Source: Carallia brachiata | Lineage: Eukaryota > Streptophyta > Magnoliopsida > Malpighiales > Rhizophoraceae | Length of the DNA: 64,000 bases | Reading direction: 5' to 3' | Assembly: GCA_021464245.1 (NCBI GenBank) | Contig: JADCRB010000016.1 | Span: 11,466,647 to 11,530,646, forward strand | In this document: positions 13,132 to 31,400 of the stretch, in pieces | How positions within the stretch are numbered: the stretch's first letter is position 1 | How the letters are laid out: every line of letters begins with the position of its first letter | Position numbers and translations under genes: made by a program | Notes under the pieces: model-generated | Told to the model about the DNA's origin: nothing | What the model saw: the letters and a program-made list of their open reading frames with translations, nothing else | Databases searched by the model: none

Positions 13132-13845
13132 CATGTTTGGCAATGCAGTGAATTAAAGTACTTTGAGTAAAAGTATTGTGAATAAAAGTACTAAAGTTAA
13201 AAGTATTGTTACTCAACATTACATGTTGTTTGGTAAAAATAGTAAAAACGTTATGAAAAAATTTGAATTGAATAGTATTTGTTTGATAAAATTATTGTTA
13301 AAAGCCATATTGTTAGGTAAAATAACTATAAATGACATAATTATTAATTTATTTTATTTTTTAAAATTTCATATAATTAAAAATGTTAAATTTAATAATT
13401 GATAGCTATTGTATTCTAAATAGATAACAATATTTTTTTAATGAAAATAAGTAATGTGACAATTATAACTTATTTAATTAATTTTGACTAATGTTACGTT
13501 CATTTTATTTTTCTTGTTTCTTTTGACATGCATTTTATTTTTCAAAAAGACTTGATGAATGATGAGAAAATTAAAAGGCTTACACAGTGCCAATAGAGAA
13601 AATTTATTGAAGTATAAGAGATATTTTTGTCTATAAAAATTAAAAAATTTGAGTTGTGCTCTTCTGATTTTTCTACTGTAGAAAAAGTATTAATTAAAAA
13701 GTTAGTTTTGAGGCTTTTGAGTCTTCAAAAACAGTTACAAAAAATATTACAAAATATCATTTTCTCTATATTTATCTTCAAACTAGCTTTTCTCTTCCGT
13801 AACTAGCTTTTCTCTACCACAACGCAAGTTCAAACACACTATTAA
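13132..13845. mobile_element. Possible non-autonomous hAT-like element
   Basis: The left end reads CATGTTTGGCAATGCAGTG, and the right end in reverse complement reads GTGTTTGAACTTGCGTTG followed by TGGTAGAGAAAAGCTAG. These resemble common dicot hAT-derived MITE ends (GTGTTTGGC...). The interior is AT-rich without a transposase. The ends are diverged and no 8-bp duplication is evident. Confidence 0.35.
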
Positions 13846-16800
13846 AGATAGTTTTAATTATACAAGATTATTTTTTTTTGACAATAACTACGAAAAGTCT
13901 ACATCAAATCTTTTGTCCCTAAAACTGCAAGCAGAGTGAACGGTCAGGATCGCTTGTCAATTTCCTCCCACCGGCCACCGGGTTTTCATCAACCGGGGCC
14001 CGCACGAAACATAAATTCTTGAAAAAAGGCCTCGTCAGGCGGTCAGGCTGCCCCTCTCTATGCCAAGTGCCGCATTGCACTAACTTGCTTAAGGATTAAG
14101 ACAAGAACAACGAAATAGAAATTTGATTTTTTAAGGATAAAACGCACAATTTCGACCTTATCCATTTCGTGGGAGCCCGTGAATTTAGGGCCCCAGATCA
14201 CACTCCAGTGTTGATTCAATGGTTGGATTTGATTTTCCAATCATCATCACAAATGGTGCATCATCCCTGTAAAAAAAAAGCCAGGTTGATATTGACAGTT
14301 CAAGCCCAATTCAGTCCAGTTTTAGCATACCTCGAAACGAATCATGTTTGGTCCTGAGCCTAAATTTGAGACACAGCAATGTCTTAGCTGCCAGTCAGTG
14401 AGCCCAAAGTTAATTCTGACTGGGGGAATATAGTTGGGCCTTAAACATCAGAAAAATGATTTGGGGTCTCTATCCGACTCCCTAGTCTTGGACCTAAATG
14501 AGTCCTTCAAAGAATGTTCAAGTAATTAAAATTTAAAATTTATATTTTATAAGTTTTAAATTTAAATTTTTATAAGGGAGGGGTGAAATTTATGAGAGAG
14601 AGATATACCTTTATTATATAATTTACGATCTAATGAGTCTCCTAATAAATCAAAAAAAAAAAAGTCTCGGGCCTAAAGGAGTGAATTTGGATAGGTTTAT
14701 AGAAGAGGACAATCCAGTGCACAAAAACTAGTCGCTTGATATGACGTGAAAAAAAAAAAAAAATAGTAGCTTGAGTTTGGTTTTGGGTTTATAGCCCTCT
14801 ACTTGATTAAAAAACCAAAAAAATATACAAAAACTATGATTTAAAAAAAAACAAGTATACCAAAACCCAAATGATAATAATAATAATGATAATAATAAAA
14901 GTTTGCTTTTTTCAACTGTTAAATTAATTGCTAAGTAGCCGTTAGATATTAATAAAAAAAAAAAAAAGAGGTGTACAAGTTCAAAACACCAAAATAGAGT
15001 AGTTTAAAGTAAAAAAATTTAGAACGTGAAGAGATCCGATTCCCTGACTTTTTCAAAGTGAAGGAATTCAATCTCCAACCTTTTCCGAGTTCTATAAGAT
15101 CAAGTGAGCCGGCACTTGGTATGCAATATCAAGAAAAGTGAACTTGGATTAAGTTTATAAAAGAGAAATTAAGTGGACGTAATTTGCTGCATAAATTAGC
15201 TAATAATGGACGTATCTGCTTCAATATTTAATTTCCTAATATCTTTTTTTTTTGGGTTTAATTTAATTTCAGGATATCTTGTTTCCATTAACTTCACATA
15301 TGATATGAACTTGGACTTTACGTATTAATTTCGTAAATTATGTTTCTATACGACTGTTTGTCTCCGGCAATTTATAGCAGTATTACCTCCATCCTTATAA
15401 GAAACTAACTTTTTCATCCGTGCCTAGCGCGGATCTATGTTAAATTTGATTTTATAAAAAAAAAATGTTATGTAAACATTCAAATAATTGAAGACACAAA
15501 TATAAACAAATAAGACATATTTTGATGAAATGATAAAAAAAATTATATTGTTACTTGTGTTACATAATCTTTTCTTTATTAAATTGATAATAACATTTTT
15601 CTTATTTTTCTAAAAATAATTGAGTTCAATTTTTATAAATCGAATATGCAAGAAATGTAAAAGAATATAAATTATAGCAACAAAACAATTTATTTAATAA
15701 ATCAACTCAATTCTCAATATTACAAAATTAATAACTCAAATCAATTAGAAAACGTACAAAAAGACATTACCTTCTCGAATACCAATTGCTTCTCTTCTCT
15801 TTTTGTTTGTTCTATGTAAAACCAATAACAAAGACATATTACATCATAGAAGCCATTAAAAAAAAGGTAATCTTATAACATTTGTTAACAATTGTGATTT
15901 CGAATATATAATAGAAATAGAAACTAAAAATTAAATACCATATAAAAAAGGGGGAAGTAGAAAAAAAAATACTGCTAACGTACTTTCATCTTTTTATAAA
16001 AAAAAAATAGCAAAAAAAAGATTTTTCTTTGTATAAGTATCGAAGTAGAAAGTAATAATATACTCACAATTTAAAGTTGGATTGTCTTGCCATCAAAATC
16101 TACGATAACAGCAATTCCGATTGAACGTGATTGAAGTCATGGGGATTTCTATGAACACAAGAGAAACTTACACATTGAAAGAATATATACCGGAAGGAGG
16201 ACTGGGATTTTTGAAAAAATTAAGAGCTAATAAAATGATTAGATGAGTATATATGAAATAAGTTGGGCAATCCAAAAGTTGGAAATCATTTATAATTTTA
16301 TTCAACGAACATTCATTATTAATTTTTATTATTTTAATGTGATAATGTGACTCTTTATATTCGTTTTAAATTATACATTCATTTTTTTAAAAAAAAAACT
16401 CATCAGATCCCACAATAAACATTATACATTTAAGTTAAAATTTTTGACAAAAACAAAAAATCATATTGGATATGTTAGTTATCGAATTTTTGAACTAAAG
16501 CTTAAGTAATACTTGTTTGAAAAATTTTGATTCAACAATTTCAAATGGGTCAACTCCCCTTCTGAGTACTAGCAGAGTTAAACGTGACTCCTCCACAGAA
16601 GTTCAAGTGAGCGAGCCTGCTTCCAATACTGCGCACTGTTACTTACACCAGATGGGGTCTCAGCATGAGTCAGTTAGAGGGAAGTACAGGCGTGGGAATT
16701 CGAAAGGACTTACAACGTGAAAACACACTGATTTACTATTGAACTATTATTTGAAGTGACCATTTAAATTAAAATTCAATAATCACAAAAGGAAATCAAT

Positions 16801-17385
16801 ATTTACAAGCATTTATTGCCCGGAATAGGGAGTTAAAAAACAAAAGGGCAAAATAATGAATGGTTCTCTGGGGTTAAACGAAATGCCGGATGGTAAAATT
16901 GAAGGGTTCGAACAAATTTATTGAGAGAAGTTGAAGAAGAGGAGTAATGGCTGGGTTGAAGGATGGAGCAAAAATGGCCAAAAATAGTAGAAAAGTAAGT
17001 CACTTGGCATGTATAAACTTCAAGCTTAAAATATATATATTACAATCATGCACAAAAAATCTGTACTTCTCTAGAGATTTATAGGACCAAGTAGTGAATT
17101 TAGAGAAGGGTAGAAAAAAAATTAAAAAATCAAATTCTTCTTGTTCTTCTTGTGTATATATATATATATATATAGTCAAATAACGAAACAATTATCACAT
17201 AATGAATTCATTGATCAAGAATTAAAAATGGAGATGATATGTACACAGCCACTTGTGGCTTACGCCAGAAAGAAGGCATCTTTTGGATCATAAAAGCACT
17301 AACTTTATTACATATTAATAATTGCACTGAAAGCGACCATGTTTCGGTCCTCATCACATACATTTCACAAGGTTAAGACCATGTA

Positions 17386-17900
17386 ATATTTCGATATATG
17401 TATAAATTAAGTTATATATTTTTTATTTTTGTATATTTAAGTCTTAAATTTTTTTGACATTTTATTTAAGTTTTAAATTTTTTAATTTCTTACCACATCA
17501 GTCTTTTTATTTATGAAAAGTAGTCAATCCGTTACTAAATGAGTTTAAATTAATACAAATTATTAAAAAAATGATAAATACATAAATTAAACATTTTTTT
17601 TATTAAGAAAATATGTACATTAAATATTTTTTTAATCAACAAATACACAAATTAAATAAATAATATGCATATTATTTGATAGAAAAAACATTCAACTCAT
17701 ATATTTAACTTTTTTAAAATAATTTTTTATAAGGTCAAAATCATTTTTTGATAGATTGATCACTTTTCGTCAACAAAGAAACTGATTTGGTAAAAAATTA
17801 AAAATTTTAAAACTTAAATGAAATCTTAAAAACGTTTAAGACCAAATATAAAAAAATTTAAAAATTTAAAACTTAATTTATACATATTCGATAATATTTT
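17386..17900. mobile_element. ~515-bp foldback element with long inverted arms
   Basis: The left arm, from 17386 (AATATTTCGATATATGTATA), pairs with the reverse complement of the right arm ending near 17900 (AATATTATCGAATATGTATA). Pairing continues for more than 130 bp with scattered mismatches: both arms then carry AAATTAAGTT, blocks related to TATATTT.AGTCTTAAA, CATTTAAGTTTTAAA, a TTTCTTACCACATCAG-like block, and GAAAAGTRRTCAATC. The interior is AT-rich with no reading frame. This is a non-autonomous foldback transposon or MITE; the superfamily is unclear because no target-site duplication stands out. Confidence 0.75.
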
Positions 17901-19634
17901 TCCATACTCAGCCTTTACTGCTCTTTGTCGTGAATAACATCATTCACATAAAAAGTTTTCATAAAAAAAACATACTATTTTAGACTGTTTTCCAGGACTC
18001 GTTCGAGGGTGGAGCAGTTGGAGGGCTAGGTGGGATTTCAACGTAGGCTTTATCGTCCTCCAATCTCTTCTCTCAAGAAACGGAACAAGAAAGGAATTAA
18101 GGAAAAGAAGAAAAAAAAATAAGTTCTTCCAAAATACTGTAATAATTATAAATTTTTATTTTTATTTTTTAGATCTTAAATTTTAATTTTGACAAAAAAT
18201 TCGCGAAACTTATGAATACGAAAATAATTATTCTCATTATTTAACTTATAGTCTAATAAGTCTCTTGGTATTAAAAAAAGAAAAAACAAAAAAGACTCAA
18301 ATTTCCAAGAGCCAGGGTGCCAAGTTCTCACTTATTAGAAAGCACAACTAGCGTCCGGTGGCGTCAAATCTATCCTCATGGGGTGTGCTCCTTCTATAAA
18401 CACAATGCTCCTAAGTGAGACTGCAGAGTACCAGTTCTATTTTTCCTTTTTTTTTTTTTTTTTGGACCAAAATAAAGAAAGAACAACTAGCATAGGAATG
18501 CTCTTTACATGCACGCCTAAGCACTACTCTTTTCTGTAAGTCAACAGACATCAATGGTCATTGAGCAGGAAAACAATATTGCAGTGTGTGATTCCCATTA
18601 TTAATCCTAAATAAACATAAATAAGAGCATCACATGACCAAGCAATTATAGTATCTAACTGGTATTCTGATCAAAGAATCTATGAGTAACATAATGCAAA
18701 ACAGCAACAATTTTGGTTTGGTTTGGTTTGGTGATGCAAGCTAGAGATTACAACCAATGCAGCGTGCACGATAAGATATTCTTTGTCTGCTTGTTGCGTA
18801 ACAGGGTCTACTTGATCTTAAGCAAAAAGGCCTTTGTAGCTTAGTTCTTGTTTTCTTGTCAAGTATAATTTTGGTGCCTCCACGTGGCAAGAGCTTGTTA
18901 TTTCAACAGCCTCTTGTCGTGTGTTGACCAAGTTATATGTGCAGGTGCGAACGAGATAATGACTAAGTCCACAAAGTCCTTACAACACTTCAGAGTTCAG
19001 ACGGTAAATACTACTCTAAAGTTGTACTTTTACCTCAATTATAATTATTGCGCTTCATTGTACGGCCATGAGTCTACATTACACGATTATGACTATTAGA
19101 TATACATTTAATCTTTATTAGTAAGTGGCTAGGAGCTATGCATCAAAATACTTAAAATGTACAACTAATGATTATAATAGTTCAAAGTGCAAGTCCGTTA
19201 GCCACTAAACTATGGTATGCCAGGGATCATCCTGCTAAGAGATTTGTATTGTTGTTGCAAGTGCTCAAAATTTTGAATGGCAATGAACAACTTAACATGG
19301 GGACAAGTTAGTCATTTTGAGAGATGTCAGAACAAGATATGAAAGAAGAACTCTCCATTGAAAGATAACTTGTCTATATTGAAAAAGATAAGTGCATAAG
19401 CTTGGCAGCATTAAACAACAACTCTATATTTCCCTGTGAAATCAGCATCAAATTGCCTATAAAACAAACCAGGGAAACTTTTAATTAATATTGCTGCCAT
19501 TGCAAAACAAGACACAGGCAAAAACAACTCTATATTTCCTCCTTTTTGTGCCTCTTTACCCTTGAAAATCAAACCAATATCTCTCTCTTTCTAAACCAAC
19601 CTTCCAACCTTGTTTTGCCCTTAGCCCATTCCTC

Positions 19635-20450
19635 ATGGAGATTTACTTTCAGCAACATCAGAAAACAAGTCTTCCAATTAGCAAAACAACCAAATTCAAG
19701 GGATCAAAAGGTTCCAACGACAATAAGAAGTTCGTTGGCGTCAGGCAAAGGCCGTCAGGGAGATGGATAGCAGAAATCAAGGACACGACCAAAAAGATAA
19801 GGATGTGGCTAGGCACCTTTGAGACAGCTGAAGAAGCTGCTCGTGCATATGACGAAGCTGCGTGCCTTCTCCGTGGATCCAATACTCGCACAAACTTCAT
19901 CACTCATGCGTCCTTGGATTCTCCTCTGGCTTCCCGGATTAGAAACCTTCTCAACAAGAAGAAAGGAGGGAAACAGCAACAAACTGCAGAAAGTACTGAA
20001 GTTTCTACCCCACCTAGTAGTTTTGTTACTAGTAGCATCAGTGCTAGTAGCACCAATGATGTTAGTAGCACTGGCAGTTGTGACAATAGCGATAGAAGTT
20101 CTCAGGCCAGTGATGATACAAATCAGGATACTCAATTTTTTGACGATGCATACAAACCGGATATGAGCAAATGCATGGAAGAACTTGAATTAGGTTCTTC
20201 CCAATCCGCTCTTTCATGGGGTTTTGGACCTGAGGTCAATCGCTTTCTATTTGCACAAGAAGCGCTGGATCTCCCAAGAAACATGGTCTTGCCAGAGGCA
20301 AGTGACTTGCCATTATCAGAATTTGACAGGATGAAAGTGGAAAGACAGATATCAGCATCTCTATATGCAATGAATGGAGTGCAGGAGTACATGGAAACCT
20401 TCCACGATCCTAGTGAGGCTCTATTTTGGGATCTCCCACCAATATGCTAA
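19635..20450 (+). CDS. RAP2.11: AP2/ERF transcription factor, RAP2.11/ERN class
   Basis: This is an intronless gene of 271 codons. A single AP2/ERF DNA-binding domain lies at residues 33-88 ([16 protein letters not shown] ... [19 protein letters not shown] ... RGSNTRTNF). The [12 protein letters not shown] and [13 protein letters not shown] blocks are those of the RAP2.11 group, which includes legume ERN1/ERN2. Behind the domain is a Ser/Thr/Asn-rich linker (about 118-160), then an acidic tail with [18 protein letters not shown] and the terminal FWDLPPIC, a likely activation region. RAP2.11 acts in the low-potassium response in Arabidopsis, and ERN proteins in nodulation; which applies here cannot be read from sequence. 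The ATG at 19635 gives the MEIYFQQ start seen in this group. The frame is intact. It converges on the tubulin gene. Confidence 0.92.
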   Translation: MEIYFQQHQKTSLPISKTTKFKGSKGSNDNKKFVGVRQRPSGRWIAEIKDTTKKIRMWLGTFETAEEAARAYDEAACLLRGSNTRTNFITHASLDSPLASRIRNLLNKKKGGKQQQTAESTEVSTPPSSFVTSSISASSTNDVSSTGSCDNSDRSSQASDDTNQDTQFFDDAYKPDMSKCMEELELGSSQSALSWGFGPEVNRFLFAQEALDLPRNMVLPEASDLPLSEFDRMKVERQISASLYAMNGVQEYMETFHDPSEALFWDLPPIC

Positions 20451-22666
20451 TTACTCCCAGATTTAATGATCCCAATGACAAAGAAGTTGCATTTCTTTTT
20501 AAATTTATTTGTTTAGGCTTCATCAGGAAGCTGCAAATCTGCTATGACAAATGCATCCACTAGAGAGAGAGATGAAGTTGGAATCTCATTTTCAACAATT
20601 TTTTGTAGCTCCTGTAAGATGTCAATAACAAAATACATGAACAATGCCACCCTATCTACTTTCTCTGGGGAGTTCAATTGACCTTGGCGAAGCCAGACAT
20701 TACATCATATCAATGAAGACATACACATTTGTTCAACTGTTACTCCATTCTTTAATCAATGAAACATTTTGCAACATTGTGCAGAAAATGGGAACTCTTA
20801 ATGGCCTACAGCAGTGACTATCCAAATAACTTGCAATTTCTGTTAAGTTAGGTATGTCATAATACCAGTAAGTTAAGAAAATTCATCGCATCCCCCTCCA
20901 TTTGGCATGTTTTTAATTAAAACATGAAGTATAAAGTGGAACACCTTTGCTTCTGCTGTTTATGCACATAGCAATCATCAAGATTTCCCAATGATTTTAT
21001 TCTTATAGCATCATTCATCAAAACTTAAATCAGAGAATTTAGCTCCAATTTTCTAACCTGCAGAATTTTGTAGAAGCTTTTATGAAGCCTCCCAGCATCT
21101 ACTCCAATGATCATACTCAGCAGGCATTTTCTATAAAAAAAAAGCACAAAATTTTTAAGGCTGAGGATTTACAAGGTAGCGAATCCAATAAAGGGTTTTA
21201 TTCATTCTAGACGAGGATGACTGACTCGTGGACATATAAAAGGCTTGATCTTTTTCACTGTCAACCAAGTTAAGATCAGTGGTCTTTATTTCTGAGCAAT
21301 GCAAGCCATTCCCATATCAATCTCAAATGGCAGTTTAGTACACTAATTACACTTAAACAAGACAACTTGTTTTCCGGCACACAGTTCTAAAGAAATGGCA
21401 TATGGGATGAAGCGCAGTAAAGAAGACAAACAACTACCTTTTCATAGATTCAAAAGGCTTGAAAGAAGAATATCTACTACCAAATGCGTTATTGCGGACA
21501 ATTGACAATGACATCCAAAAAGTATATGGAATTATTTTTTTCATGTTGACTAGTATGAGAGAGATGTAGACATTTGTTATTTGTTCTGCTGTAAACTTCT
21601 CAACGGAAAGCCTGAAACACGCTATTCTTTGACGTTGGGCTCGGTTAGCCTGATTGCAGAAAGAATATTAAGGCACTAGGATAGATCCTCACTAAGAAAT
21701 TCCCGGAATTACCGTGACTATGCAAGAACATAAAGATAAAAAGAGATCCTTTGCATAGATACCAAATGGAGCACACAGTGATTACGTAATAATATAGATC
21801 GTTAGATTTTAAAAAATATATTAAATTAATTAAAATAAATAAATAAATTATTAAATACCATTAAATAAACTATATCGCTCCCACGTATTTTCCTAGCAAA
21901 ACGACTTCCAACCGTTGTCATGACAAAAAGATACACGGAAACCCAAAACACGCTTGAATAAGATAATCAATTTTTCAAAAACAATTTTTAAACATATGGT
22001 CAATGGGAAATTGGGAATGCATCGGTGAAGGACAAACTTCAGCTTTGCCCAACATATTCAAGTGCTTGAAAGAATATTTCCCATCACGCTACGTTAGATA
22101 AGCAGTTGATGATGACATTTACCAGGCCAAAGAATAGTTTACTTGATAATGATTGAAATCTTCAGCATTAGCACCTTCTTCATTGACTTTCCTGTAGCTT
22201 CTCCTGTGGGCAAGTCGCCTAGGTAGATTATATCCTACACAGTCACAACCTATTGAAACAGAGGTCTGCTGGCTTTGAACATTGAATAGCACTTCGAATT
22301 CGAATTGTTGATTCATCGCCAGAAATGGCTTCGAACCAATAGTTCATTATCTAATGTATTTTTCCGTTCTAATATTCAGTCCGATAGTTAACAGTATTTA
22401 TCAAATCCGTAACTAACAGTATGGATTCAACTAAATCAAACTAAGAGAGCACAATTAAAGACATAACATGAAATTGCAGAGGTTCAAAGTGATACATCTT
22501 AGACAATGCACTTCGGCAATCAACATTGAATAGAAAGCCACAACAAATAGAAGATAACATTAAGATCAATCACATGGATGGTCGTCTGAAAATATGTAAC
22601 CAGATAAACGAACAAGCAATGCAAAAGAAAGGACATACAGACGCTGATGCCTAAACAAAGATTATC
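20451..22666. other. Intergenic DNA between convergent ERF and tubulin genes
   Basis: The stretch holds the 3' UTRs of the ERF (+) and tubulin (-) genes. I found no gene. A 65-codon minus-strand frame at 22119-22316 has ordinary composition but no family resemblance I recognise. Confidence 0.55.
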
Positions 22667-27206
<4,540 letters not shown>

Positions 27207-27360
27207 TTTCTTTCCTTCTTCGTCTCTCTCTCTAAAACCACAATATTATGTCTATAGATCTGTAGATCTCACAAAGAATGAAAGAAAGCTTCTTTCTCTC
27301 TCTAAACCCACAAAGAAAGCTGCTTTCTTTCTCTTCTCTTCTGTTTGAAATCAATGGACA
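27207..27360 (-). promoter_or_regulatory. Alpha-tubulin 5' leader with GA-rich tracts
   Basis: In the sense of the gene, the 150 bp before the ATG carry AGAGAGAGA-type tracts (CTCTCTCTCT at 27224-27233 and TTTCTCTCTCT near 27293 on the + strand), typical of highly expressed plant housekeeping leaders. The transcription start cannot be fixed from sequence alone. Confidence 0.4.
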
Positions 27361-27644
27361 GAAGAAAAAGAATAAAAAGAGAAAAATTAGCATTAGTTAA
27401 CGGATTAAAGTAAATAATAATAGGAAATACAGGAGGGAAAGTGTATATTTTGACTAATTATTGTTGATAATACTGTCAATAATAATGGACCAAGTGGGTC
27501 CGCATCTATTGCCAACTGTCAGATGGGGGGCCCTTGGGCCAGCTTGGGTTTATTGTCGGTTTCGCTGGCCCACGAAAGGTGGCTGCACCTGATTTGTCAA
27601 TATCATCGTCGTCGTCACGAGGACCCTTTCTTTTTTTATATAAT

Positions 27645-28460
27645 AGAGATCAATTTTGCTTAAAATTTACAGTTTTTTTTTATTCATAATTTTTTTTTTT
27701 TGTAAAATTTGGTATAAAAGATCTTCTTCATCACACAATTATACCCAATTATTAATTTTTTTATCAATTATACTAACGTGGCAGTTGACAGAGTACTACG
27801 TCAGCAAAATTGATAATGTGGTCACAGTCACGTCAACACAGTGATGACGTGACATGTGCCACGTAATTTCAGTTGATGACGTAATATTTTTTTATTTTTT
27901 AAGAATCTAAAAAAAAATTTAAATATGTGGATATTTAATTAAAAATAAACTTAATTTAATCTTTTTTAAAAAAATTCAATTTAATAAAAAGTTAGAAAAA
28001 AAATCAATTTAAAATCAATTTTATCTAATAACATAGAAATCTTTTTCAATCGAAACTCTTTAAAATTAATTTTACTTAATAAAATCAAAATCTTTCAAAT
28101 CTAAAATCCTTTAGACGATAACTATTTTTATTTTAAATTTTTTATCAAATTGAATAATTTTTTGTTAGAAAATTAAATTAGGTTCATTTTTATTAAATAT
28201 CAAAATATTTTAAATTTTTTTTTATATTTTTGAAAACTAAAAAATGTCATGTCATCAACTTCAGATGATGTGGCACTTGATTATGCACAATTTTAATGAC
28301 GTGGTGTTCCGTCAGCTGTCACGTCAGCATAATTAACAAAAAAAATTAACGATTTGGTATAATTGTGCAACGGAAAAAACCTTTTGTATAGGTTTTAAAA
28401 AAAAATATTATGAATAAAAATCAACAAATAATTATAAATTTTGTGCAAAATTGACTTTTT
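27645..28460. mobile_element. ~815-bp foldback element upstream of the tubulin gene
   Basis: Two arms of about 400 bp are inverted copies. The left arm begins GATCAATTTTGC and the right arm in reverse complement begins GTCAATTTTGC; both continue through AAAATTTA, ATTCATAAT, CACAATTATACC.A, AATTATRCTRACGTGRCAG, AGTTGATGAC and AACYTAATTTAAT blocks, with a short AT-rich centre near 28050. There is no coding frame. It carries eight ACGT cores between 27776 and 28324, six of them in the left arm. It lies about 440 bp upstream of the tubulin ATG. No clear target-site duplication was found, so the superfamily is open (MULE-like or another foldback type). Confidence 0.8.
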
Positions 28461-31400
28461 ATGTTTTTTTTTTTCTTTTGGCTTTTATGAAAATGGGCTA
28501 AAGAAGATATCTAGGAGATATTTTTATTTTTGATATTAATGAAAGGCATAAAATGGGTGGTAATAGTTCATATATACTTTTATACCCATTTTTTTGTTAA
28601 TTATTTGAAAGACAAGTTTTTTTTTAGTATAACAAAAAAAGCATTCTATTGAGTCATGAAAATTTGACCGTTCCTTAAATTTTATTAGCGTAAAAATTTT
28701 ATGTACTCAGATGTCTGTTAATTATTTAATTGTATTGCATACCCTAAAGTTTCAAAGAGATTAGCAATGACTTGATTTAGGATTTTTTTTGATAAAAAAA
28801 TATTTATTATCAGTATATGAGCCATCAAATATATAGATTATAGTAAAAAGATCGTATATTGATATTTTTATTTAATTTCTCTTATAAAAAGAACCTCCAC
28901 CTGAATAATAATAAATCTGATTATGGCTCCTTTATAACTCACCCAATGTATTGAATTAGATTTTCACAACAGACCGTCATCAAATTTTTTAAGCCTATTT
29001 TAGCGAAGACGCCTAATATATTCATAATAAAAATTGTGTAATACGAAAATTTAAATTTAAATCGACTGTAGGAAATGAATATCGGATCAAGATAGGATTG
29101 AAAAAGAAGAGCCATAGCATGTGATACTTTTATAGAAATCAGAGAAATAAACTTTGGGGGCCCAAAATTAGATATGTCCAGTGTTGGCTTTTTGTGTGAT
29201 TGTCATTTTGCCACCGCACTGCTTTCAATTATTGCAACAACAAAGTCACATGGCAACAAAACTGCAAAACAAGATAAGATGGCAACACATGAAACAAGTT
29301 GCCATGTAAATAAAAATATAAAAAAACAAAACGCCATAGACAAAGAGGAAAGGGTATCTGAAGCAGTAGTAGTTTAATAACAAGTTAATATATTTTAAAT
29401 TTTGTAATTTGAGTTAAAGTTTTTGTATTTATTTTCTTTCTAACAAATGTTTGAATGGTTGTTAAAATGATTAAAGATTGTAACTCAACGATAAATTTTA
29501 AATTTGATAATTCTTGTAATTTCTTACAGTGGAGTGGAGGTACACTTGATTTCACTAGTGCTCAGATAAAGAATTTACTTTTTAAAGATAGTTGAATGAA
29601 ATAATTTCAAATAAAAATTATGTTAACTTCGATTTATAAATTCGATAATTAACATATTATCAATAAATTTTTTATTTCGATAAAAAAAATAGATAAAGTG
29701 AGAAGAGGCCTTTCACTGGAGCCTGAAAATATGAACAAACCCACTTAACTGATTTTTGGTACTTTTCTTTTCTTTTTTTTTCATCCCAATAGTAAAAATA
29801 AAAAAAAATAAATTATCAAAAAAGATCTTATCTGGATCAAGTTTGTCTCCATAGTATGGTGGTAATGTACGTAACTTTGATTCTGGTCTTTCTTTTATGT
29901 TTCATTTTTCATATATATTTTATGTTTCAAATAAAAGCTATCGTGACGGTGAAAAGAGTATATACAATGCAAAATTTATTCAAAAAGGGAATCCCAATCT
30001 TCCCTATGCATCCAAAAGATATTTTTGTTCTCCTTAACCTTTTTTTTTTTTTTTTGCATGGATAGGACGATGGAAGAAAATAATTAGCATGCAACGCAGC
30101 TGACTTTTTCTTTTCTTTTTTTTTTTTATTACACGAGCAGTATGCCACAACAAGTTTATCCAATTAGAGACCATCTTCCTATATTTAATAAATCAATGAA
30201 TTTGAGTTCGAAATCTCTCAGATTTTAACATAACAATTGACAGTTCATGATTAAAAGTTAATAACTAATGAATAATAATTATAATAGTTGACAGCTGGTA
30301 ACTTATAACCAATAAATAACATTTCATAATTGATAATCCAAACTGGTAGTTGAAAATTTGTAATTTTAATAGTTGAATGGTATTCAGAAAGAAAAAGAAA
30401 AAAAAGGATAGCTGATATTGTTGTTTAATATCAAATATCTAACAAACAATTCAAATGACCACTTATCTATATTTAATATGCTACGTAATTTTCAAAGCAA
30501 GAGAGAAAATTGATGAAGTCCCAAACTTTGTCAAGTGTCATTTTTGCTGTTCCATTGCAGTAAAATTATAAAATCTAATAATAGAAAAACATATATTAGA
30601 AATGGTGGTCTTGAATATTCATTTGATCATTAATTATTTTCTCTTGCATTATTATGCACATGAAAAAAAAGGTCAATAATTAAGCAACAAAATGAGTAAG
30701 AAGATAAAATCATCATAGTCATTTGATCTATTTGGGAAATTATTTTAAATCATCTAATAAATAAATATAGGAGCATTTTTACGTATTTCATTTTCAAGAA
30801 TGTAACACCATCTTACATGATATCCTTTATCCCTCTTTTCTCTCTTTCCCATTAGACATGAGTATGGGGATATGCAAATGGTGGAAGTACTCGACTGATT
30901 TATATATTAAGCCAAAGCATCACTTCAATGGAAGGTGCACGATTTTTTTAACCTCAAAACAAGGGACATTCTGAGATGTAAGTCATCGTGCTGTGGAATG
31001 AGGCAGGAGTTGTTTGTTGGCATTGTGATTCGATTTCTCCCTACAGAAGATTTATTATCTTAGGCTCTTAGCATTGATTCGATACTCTTTAAACCCCTGA
31101 TTGGATAGTAAGATTTTGGTTGGAAAAAAAGAGATTAGAAAAGAAAATGATTAGAAAAGAAATTTGTGATAAAGAAAAATGAATGGATCTATTATTTGGA
31201 TAAATGAAAAAATATGAGAAAGAAAATGAGTAAAAAGTGAAATGATTTTAATTAGATTGTTAAATGACCAAATTATCTCTATTATTAGTTGGGTGAGATA
31301 ATGAGTTAGGGTATTTAAGTAATTTCTTCTTGTTTTTTTTTTCTAATTCCTGTACTTTTTTATTCAAAATTTTATATTGGATAGTACCGTACTGGTACTT

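Larger units (their letters stand above)
11648..19634. other. Gene-free, repeat-rich intergenic DNA upstream of the ERF gene
   Basis: I find no gene. The stretch contains MITE-like elements at about 12040-12200, 13132-13845 and 17386-17900, described separately. A 67-codon frame at 16517-16720 has ordinary composition but matches nothing I know. A short (TTTGG)n tract lies at about 18714-18732. The last kilobase should include the ERF promoter and 5' UTR; I could not assign a TATA box with confidence. Confidence 0.55.

Noticed and set aside
15400..16330. A transposon suggested by CCGTGCCTAGCGCGGATCT near 15418
   Set aside because: The palindrome-like motif is suggestive, but I found no partner end or target duplication.
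16517..16720. 67-codon plus-strand frame with ordinary amino-acid composition
   Set aside because: No motif, no neighbouring exon and no family match; kept only as a note in the intergenic entry.
18714..18732. Interstitial telomere repeat
   Set aside because: The unit is TTTGG, not the plant telomere unit TTTAGGG.
19546..20392. Several frames overlapping the ERF gene on both strands
   Set aside because: They are shadows of the real 271-codon frame, with low-complexity or motif-free translations.
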